Position numbers and translations under genes: made by a program. Positions 57,560-64,000 of a stretch of 64,000 nt of DNA are shown here, piece after piece. The DNA is from Cryptomeria japonica (lineage: Eukaryota > Streptophyta > Pinopsida > Cupressales > Cupressaceae): the NCBI RefSeq assembly GCF_030272615.1, contig NC_081412.1, forward strand, positions 19,631,932 through 19,695,931, in the 5' to 3' direction. Under the pieces are notes generated by a model, which saw nothing but the letters and a program-made list of their open reading frames with translations, searched no databases and had not been told where the DNA came from. How positions within the stretch are numbered: the first letter of the stretch is position 1; each line of letters opens with the position of its first letter.

Positions 57560-59420
57560 CACATACCCAGATGGGTTGTATAGAGATATAAGATACCTAG
57601 AGGGGGAGGGAGGCGTGAGAGACCTAGATAGGGTGAGAGAGAGAGAGAGAGGTTTGAGATAGATGGAGGGGGATAGAGAGAGGTTGGTAATGAGATATGG
57701 ATGGATATGTAGAGAGGTGGAGAGAGGTGGAGAGGGAATGAGGTAGAAACCTAGAGAGGGGTAGAGAGGGTGTGATGGAAAGTTGATGATGTAGATGGTA
57801 AAGAGAGAATACAAATTAGTCGGGAAGGGAGAGAGATGGGGATAAGGAGGGAGAGGAATATAGAGAGGGAGAGGGGAAGAAAAGAATGGAGATTCCTATA
57901 AATGGGAGGGAGGGATAAGATGAGAGATGAAATAATTAAGAGAGAGAAGAGTATGAGGGGATTGAGGGAGAGGTCAACATGGACGGACTACAAGACCTAG
58001 GGAAGGAGAAGATAGAGAGGTGGGGGGAAAGAGAGAATAGGAGGAGAGAGTTTTAAAATAAATAGGGGTAAAAGGGGAGGGAGATAGAGGAGAAGCGAGA
58101 GGGGGAGAACTAGAGAGGGGAAAAATAGATAGGTGAGAGAACTATATTGGGAAAGAGAGATGAGAGACCTAGATGACAAGAGAGAGGAATGAGATAGATA
58201 GAGGGGGGGGAGAGAGGTGATTAATGAGACATGATGTAGAGGTAGATAGGTGGAGAAGAGGGAAGTGATAAACCTAGAGAGGTGAGAGAGAGATGATGAC
58301 CTAGAATGTAGAGAGGGAGAATAAAAGGGGAAGAGAGAATAAAAAAGTGGGTGAGTGAGATATATATGGGGGCATGTATAGATGGGGAGGTAGAGAGGGA
58401 GAGGGGAAGAAATGAAGGGAGAGAAATAGAGAGAGGAGGGAGGGATAATAGAAGAGAAACAAGAACAAATAGAGGAGTAAGAGGGGATGGATAGAGAGGT
58501 AGACATGGAGGGAGTGAGAGACCTATGGAAGGAGGAGATAAAGAGGTTAGGGGAGGAAGAGAAAATGAGGAATTTCATAAAGGGATAGGGTTAAGGAGGA
58601 GGGAGAGAGAGGTAGAGAGGGACAAAGAGAACTATAGAGGGGGCATATAGATAGGTGAGAGACCTAGATGGTGAGAGAGGAGTGAGATAGATAGAGGGGG
58701 ATAAAGAGAGGTGGGTAATGAGACCTATATTCAGAGGTAGATAGGTGGAGAGGAAGGGAGGGAGAAACCTAGAGAGAGGAGAGAGGGTGGGATGGAGAGG
58801 TAATGACCTAGACAATGAAGATAGAGAATAAGAGAGGAAGAGAGAAGACGAGAGAGTGGGAGAGGGAGATAGAGAGGGAGAGAGGAAGAAAGGAAGGTAG
58901 AGACCTCGAGAGGGGAGGGAGAGAAATTAGAAGAGATATAAGAATAAAGAGATGAGTAAGAGGATATGGATAGAGAGGTAGACATGGAGGGAGTGATAGA
59001 CATAGAGAATGATGAGATAGATAGATTTGGAGAGAGCGAGAGAGAGAAGAGAGGGAAAGATTTCGTAAATAGATAGAGGTAAGGAGAAGGGAGAGAAAGG
59101 TGGAGAGGGAGGGAGAGAAATAGAGGGTGGACAATTAGATAAGTGAGAAACCTAGAGGGGGAGAGAAAGGTGGGTAATAATATAGGGAGGGAGAGGCAGT
59201 GAGGTGAATAGGGAGGGAGGGGCAGCCCTAGATATGGGGAGAGAGAGGATAAAAGGGATAGGTAGTGACCAAGAGAAAGGAGTGGGAGGGGAGAGAAACA
59301 ATAAGAGTGAGAGAGAAGAGAGAGGGAGAGAGTCAAGGATAGAGAAGTGAGAGAGACAAGAGAGGGAGAGAGATAGGTCTAGAGTTTGGGGAAGATAAAG
59401 AGAGTGAGATACATAGCTAA
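57560..59420 (+). repeat. Purine-rich tract, 1.86 kb, with about 500-bp internal periodicity
   Basis: The plus strand is nearly all A and G (GAGAGA, GGGAGG, AGATAG). Over it runs a longer repeat: a block starting GAGA(G/A)ACCTAGA followed by GAGATAGAT(A/G)GAGGGGG and GGTAATGAGA recurs near 57617, 58161 and 58659, with a shorter copy near 59145. The proline/serine/leucine ORFs on the minus strand reflect the base composition only. Confidence 0.85.
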
Positions 59421-59424
59421 AGAA

Positions 59425-60540
59425 TGCTAATAGGAGCATGCTGATTACTGAAATTTGACTTAGTCTGAAATTTTATATGATCCTCTAAAAACTAGAATCT
59501 ACATTATAAGTCCTATAGAGATATACTTAAATGTTATATTTCATGTATATACTCCTTCGGGGATGGATATAACTTGTGCCCAGATTGGAGAATCTAGACA
59601 CTCACAAAACCTTCATATTGGACAATGTAGAACATTTGGCGCACACCAAATTTGGCACTCACGAAATGTAAAAAAAATTAATTTTCACATTTGGCAAGTG
59701 CCAAATAGGGCGAGTGCCAATATGGCGCTCACCAAATGGTTTTCTTGGGAGACTACCAACCCTTTGGGTTGGATTTTCCTTGGGAATCCAACCTGTAGGT
59801 TTGGATAACCTTTTCATGCCAATGACGCATTTTTATGGAAAGATAAAAAGTGGCACCTTTTTGGTACCACAACTTGGTGCACTTACCCTTATGTGGGATT
59901 TTACCCCATTTAGGAATTAATCTTCACTACACCAATGATGAATGAGAGAGAGATTACACCATATTAGGGAAGAGGCTTAAAGCCTTAATAAAATGATTGA
60001 TTTGAGAAAATACCTTGATGTGAAACCCATTGCCTTGGAAATCACACAAAGCTTGATGTTTCTTGATAGGTATTAGTGCATGGGTTCACTCATGGAGGAA
60101 CATAAAATTTGATCATGGTTGTTGAACTTTGATGCTTGAATTCTTTACTTTAGATTTCTCCTCAATTCCCTTGAAGATACCTGATTGTGTACTCAATTGC
60201 AATGTTAGGAATTATGATTTGAAAGAGATAGATGTTCAAATGAGGGGTCTTGAGTTGTATTTATACATAACTTACACCTTTGTGGGTAAATGTTTTGAAT
60301 AAGGCTAGCACTTTCTTTCTATTTGAGCTAGAAAAAATATTAGTGTGCATGGAATATGTTTGGCTTCTAAACTTGGTCATGGATTGAACACAATCAGTCA
60401 TGAATTAGGGGCATGAGGCACAACCATCAAAGTTATCCCAAAATGAGTGTGAAATCATAGGGTAAGTGCAAGAATTTGTGTCCACTTAATGTGGAAGTTT
60501 TGGACTTAGTTAAGAAGTCGAAATCGAGCGGAAAGAATAG
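59425..60540. other. Spacer, possible LTR fragment
   Basis: At 59635-59750 there are repeated inverted phrases around (T)TTGGC(G/A)C(A/T)CACCAAAT and CATTTGGCAAGTGCCAAAT. No gene seen. Confidence 0.35.
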
Positions 60541-60584
60541 GAGACGAATCAGGATTCCATTGGCTCTCGGCATCCTGAGCCTAA

Positions 60585-60735
60585 AATCAAACGGGATCCC
60601 GTGGGCCTCGGGATCTCGAGCCTAGAGCTCCAAACGGGATCCCGTGTTGAAAATGAAATGGGATCCCATGTTGAAATGAAACGGGATCCCGTGTTGAAAT
60701 GAAACGGGATCCACGGGATCCCGTTTTGAATATAT
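60585..60735. repeat. Tandem repeat of a GGGATCCC palindrome
   Basis: ACGGGATCCCGTGTTGAAAT recurs at about 23-25 bp near 60640-60720, with two further copies of the palindrome core at 60590 and 60718. An extra ATCCCGATTC lies near 60780. Confidence 0.75.
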
Positions 60736-60859
60736 AATTTTTTTTTTAACGAAATGCGATTCATTTTTGGCATACAGGATCCCGATTCAAGGAGTGGAGC
60801 CCTCACAAGAATTGCCAGCAACCCACCTTCTAGTCTTCCAGGTATGCCCAACACCCATT

Positions 60860-61225
60860 TTTATTCAATAATTCATGTTTAGATTAATTTTTTAGTTAAA
60901 AAATTAGATTTTTAGTTTAAAAATTAATTTTTTTGTTAATAATTTTTAGTTTTAAATTAATTTTTTTTAGAAAAAATGTTTTTTAGCTCAATAATTTTTT
61001 TTTAATTAGAAAAGTATGTTTTTATTTTAAAAATTAGTTAAATTTAGTTTGAATTTTTTTATGAATTGATTAGATTAGGATTTTCTTAAACGAAACGAAA
61101 AACCCCCAAAAAAATCAAAAGCAAAACATTTAATTTACAACATCAAAACAAAAATGAAAATGAAAACCAAAACCAAAAAATTACAACAAAAATGAAACTA
61201 TTTAAAACATCTTTAAATTGAATAC
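60860..61225. other. Homopolymer-rich AT spacer
   Basis: Long T runs then A runs (TTTTTTTAGAAAA, AAAACCAAAACC). No gene seen. Confidence 0.4.
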
Positions 61226-61229
61226 AACA

Positions 61230-61830
61230 TACCCCCTATGACCACATAGGATCACATCACGTCCAACCCCTTATGACCACATATGACCCCATACGATCAG
61301 CCATAGTGTCCAAAGGGGTCATGTATGTGGTCTTAAGGGGTCATGCATGCACATTCTAATGTACATGTGTGACCCCTTAGGACCAAATACATGACCCCTT
61401 AGGACACTATGCACGATCCCATGGGGTCGCACATGTACATTGTAGAACACATGCGTGTATCCCCTTAAGCCATCTCCTATTTTCAAATGCATTCCCCTTT
61501 TAAGCCACATTTGTCCTATAATTTAGTTTGAGCCATGTCTATATTATACCTTGAATTAGAATGTGTGCATGTGTGTGACGAGCCTTTACTAGGACCACAT
61601 TTTGTTCTAATGGGTCATAATCTAGTCATAAGGGGTCACACATGTGTGACCCCTTAGGACCACATATGACCCCTTTTACCATCCTAGTAGCTGGGGTATA
61701 TTGCATACACTAAGTATAGGATGTTAAAAGGGCTCATATGTGGTCCTAAGGGGTCACGTATGCGTTAGAACACATGCGTGACCCCTTACAACACAATGTG
61801 GTCCTAAAGGCCCATCACACACATGCCACT
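61230..61830. repeat. Palindromic satellite family, third patch
   Basis: The modules are the same as in array 1: GGGGTCACACATGTGTGACCCC near 61630, CCTTAGGACCACATATGACC and GGTCCTAAGGGGTCACG. Copies are sparser and more diverged, and single-copy sequence lies between them. Confidence 0.8.
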
Positions 61831-61919
61831 TTTTTAACATTTATGTACACAACATGTACCCCTTGTGACCCAATTTGACCACATAAGATCTCCTATATTG
61901 TGTACATAATTCCATCCCC

Positions 61920-62340
61920 TTAAGTTAGGTGTCTTAAGTACATGAAATTAACTAATTAACTAATTATGACTATAACCCTCTTAAAACATACTATTACAAT
62001 CATACCCGTTTTAATGTATACTAGGACCTATTAACTATATTTAAAGTAAATCTTCTTATAAAATGATCCCCTTAACTATATGTATACTAGGACCTATAAA
62101 CTATATGTATACTAGGAACTTTTAAAATGTATACTAGGACCTATTAACTATATGTATATACTAAGACCTTATAAAATGATCCCCTTAAGCCACATGTGTG
62201 TCCTATATTTAAAGTAAATCTTCTTTCCTTTACTTGCCACATACATCCTATAATCTAGGCAGATGGTATTAAGCCACATACATCCTAAGTAGGCCTATCA
62301 TCTTAAGCTGCATACATCCTAATTAGCCCAATCCCTTTAA
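61920..62340. repeat. Short-phrase repeats leading into the 62-63 kb array
   Basis: TACTAGGACCTAT(A/T)AACTATATG recurs four times between 62025 and 62165, and CCTTAAGCCACAT(A)CATCCTA several times. These phrases are parts of the array that follows. Confidence 0.6.
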
Positions 62341-63420
62341 GTCATGTGTCTTAAATGATTAATTACAAAATTTGTAGATGCTAAATTTGAAATTCCTATT
62401 CTAAAATTACATGAAATTAACTAATTACGACCATACGGGCCTCTTAAATAGCATGTAGTAGGTCCTATTAACTATATATTCAATTTATTAAACTTAATTA
62501 TGCTCATATTAAATTTAATTTCGACCATGTCCCCTTAAGACATATGTAATTCGGAAATGTTGCACGTACATCCTATAATTTCTAGGCTTGTCCCCTTAAG
62601 CCACATACATCCTATAATTTATGCTTGTCCCCTTAAGCCACATACATCCTATAATTTGTAGATGCTAAATTTGAAATTCCTATTCTAAGTACATTAAATC
62701 AACTATTTACAACCATACGGGCCTCTTAACAAACTATTACGACAATTCTCCTTTTAACATACTAGGACCTATTAACTATATACATAGAATTAAATGCCAC
62801 ATATATTAAATAGCATGAAATAGGTCCTATTAACTATATATTCAATTTATTAAACTTAATTATGATCAAATGTAATTTAATTTCGACCATGTCCCCTTAA
62901 GACACATGTAATTAGGAAATGCACGTACATCCTATAATTTAGGCTTGTCCCCTTAAGCCACTTACATCCTATAATTTGTAGATGCTAAATTTGAAATTCC
63001 TATTCTAAGTACATTAAATTGACTATATTTACAACCATACAGGCCTCTTAACATACTATTACGACAATTCCCCTTTTAACATGTACTAGGACCTATTAAC
63101 TATATACATAGAATTAAATGCCATATATATTAAATTGCATGAAATAGGTCCTATTAACTATATATTTAATTTATTAAACTTAATTATGATAAAATGTAAT
63201 TTAATTTCGACCATGTCCCCTTAAGACACATGTAATTAGGAAATGCACGTACATCGTATAATTTAGGCTTGTCCCCTTAAGCCACATACATCCTATAATT
63301 TGTAGATGCTAAATTTGAAATTCCTATTCTAAGTACACTAAATTAACTATATTTACAACCATACGGGCCTCTTAACATACTATTACGACAATTCCCCTAT
63401 TAACATACATTCAATCTATC
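62340..63420. repeat. Tandem repeat, unit 325-360 bp, just over three copies
   Basis: CGACCATGTCCCCTTAAGAC returns near 62523, 62885 and 63209; GATGCTAAATTTGAAATTCC returns near 62375, 62657, 62980 and 63304. Each unit carries CCATACGGGCCTCTTAA, TATTACGACAATT and AATAGGTCCTATTAACTATA. It borrows the CCCCTTAAG(C/A)CACAT phrase of the satellite family. Confidence 0.85.
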
Positions 63421-64000
63421 CCCTTAAGCCAATCCCCTTAAGCCAATCTATTAAATACATCCTAATTAGGCCTACCCCCTTAAATTAGATCTCCACAATT
63501 AAAAGCCTGGTAACAAGATGTACCTACATGCACACAAAAAAAAATTAATTAGAACTTAATTAGAAATAATTTATTAAATGCATGTATATTAACTAAGTCA
63601 AATTTAATTAAAAATACAAAAATAAATTAACTAAGTCAAATTTAACCAAAAAAATGATGCATAAATACCAATTAGGACATGTGACTTAAAAGGGGAAATT
63701 ATTTAAGCAATTGAACTATTTATCATTGAAAAACATCAAATATAGAAATTGAAACTAAACATTTAACAAAAAAAATGATGGTTACCAATTCATTGGAAAT
63801 ATTGATTTAATTCTAAAGATTCATGAACTCGTTTCACATGCCACCAACAACAAAAAACTACTTTAAGATAAACCTACAACAACAAAAAATAGTTAGATAT
63901 ATATCATATATATGATTTAAATCTAGTGGGGTGAATTTAAGTTAAAACTAGGACATGTGGCTTAAGGGGATCAAACTAGGCTTAAGACATGTTGCTTAAA
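63421..64000. other. AT-rich end of window
   Basis: No gene seen; scattered ACATGTGGCTTAAGGGGAT-like phrases show that the repeat family continues past the window edge. Confidence 0.4.

Noticed and set aside
57518-59439. Several 74-201-codon minus-strand ORFs rich in Leu, Ser, Pro
   Set aside because: A pyrimidine-only strand rarely contains stop codons; composition explains them fully.

Overview
This is nuclear DNA from a plant, most likely a conifer or other gymnosperm. Three things point there: a ten-exon terpene synthase gene (the layout known for conifer mono- and sesquiterpene synthases), very large and decayed Ty3/gypsy-type elements nested in each other, and long arrays of unusual tandem repeats. 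I saw no rRNA, tRNA, bacterial or organellar gene. The species cannot be named from the sequence alone. || Layout. 1-5857: 5' part of a minus-strand gypsy-type element (element A): LTR, primer site, long leader and a 994-residue Gag/protease ORF whose frame runs off the window edge. 5858-7089 and 19819-21880: one host segment holding a decayed, unrecognised minus-strand gene of at least three exons. 7090-19818: element B, a complete 12.7-kb minus-strand LTR element with matching LTRs, target-site duplication, primer site and polypurine tract, sitting inside a short intron of that gene. Element B encodes Gag, protease and the last part of integrase in one frame but no reverse transcriptase, RNase H or integrase core, and it carries an antisense plant mobile domain (PMD) gene. 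22.1-24.5 kb: a palindromic satellite. 25.4-34 kb: two dead relics of the terpene synthase locus, broken up by a LINE and LTR fragments. 35.5-38.5 kb: retroelement pieces. 40273-43239: an apparently intact terpene synthase on the minus strand, the only convincing functional host gene. 45.4-46.6 kb: an irregular complex repeat. 49.2-54.2 kb: a decayed relative of element A's gag, split by three insertions, one of them a terminal-inverted-repeat element. 55.2-57.5 kb: a second array of the palindromic satellite family. 57.6-59.4 kb: a 1.9-kb purine-only-like tract with internal long-period repeats. 60.6 kb to the end: a GGATCC-palindrome repeat, a third patch of the satellite family and a 325-360 bp tandem repeat. 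|| Points most worth following: (1) the terpene synthase has its normal DDIFD motif but the NSE/DTE position reads DDCKD, a second aspartate-rich motif; (2) element B combines a compact Gag-PR-integrase-tail polyprotein with an antisense PMD gene; (3) a previously hidden gene can be read across element B; (4) a satellite family built from about 20-bp modules in both orientations occurs at three places. All gene models here come from reading the sequence by eye; no database search was run.
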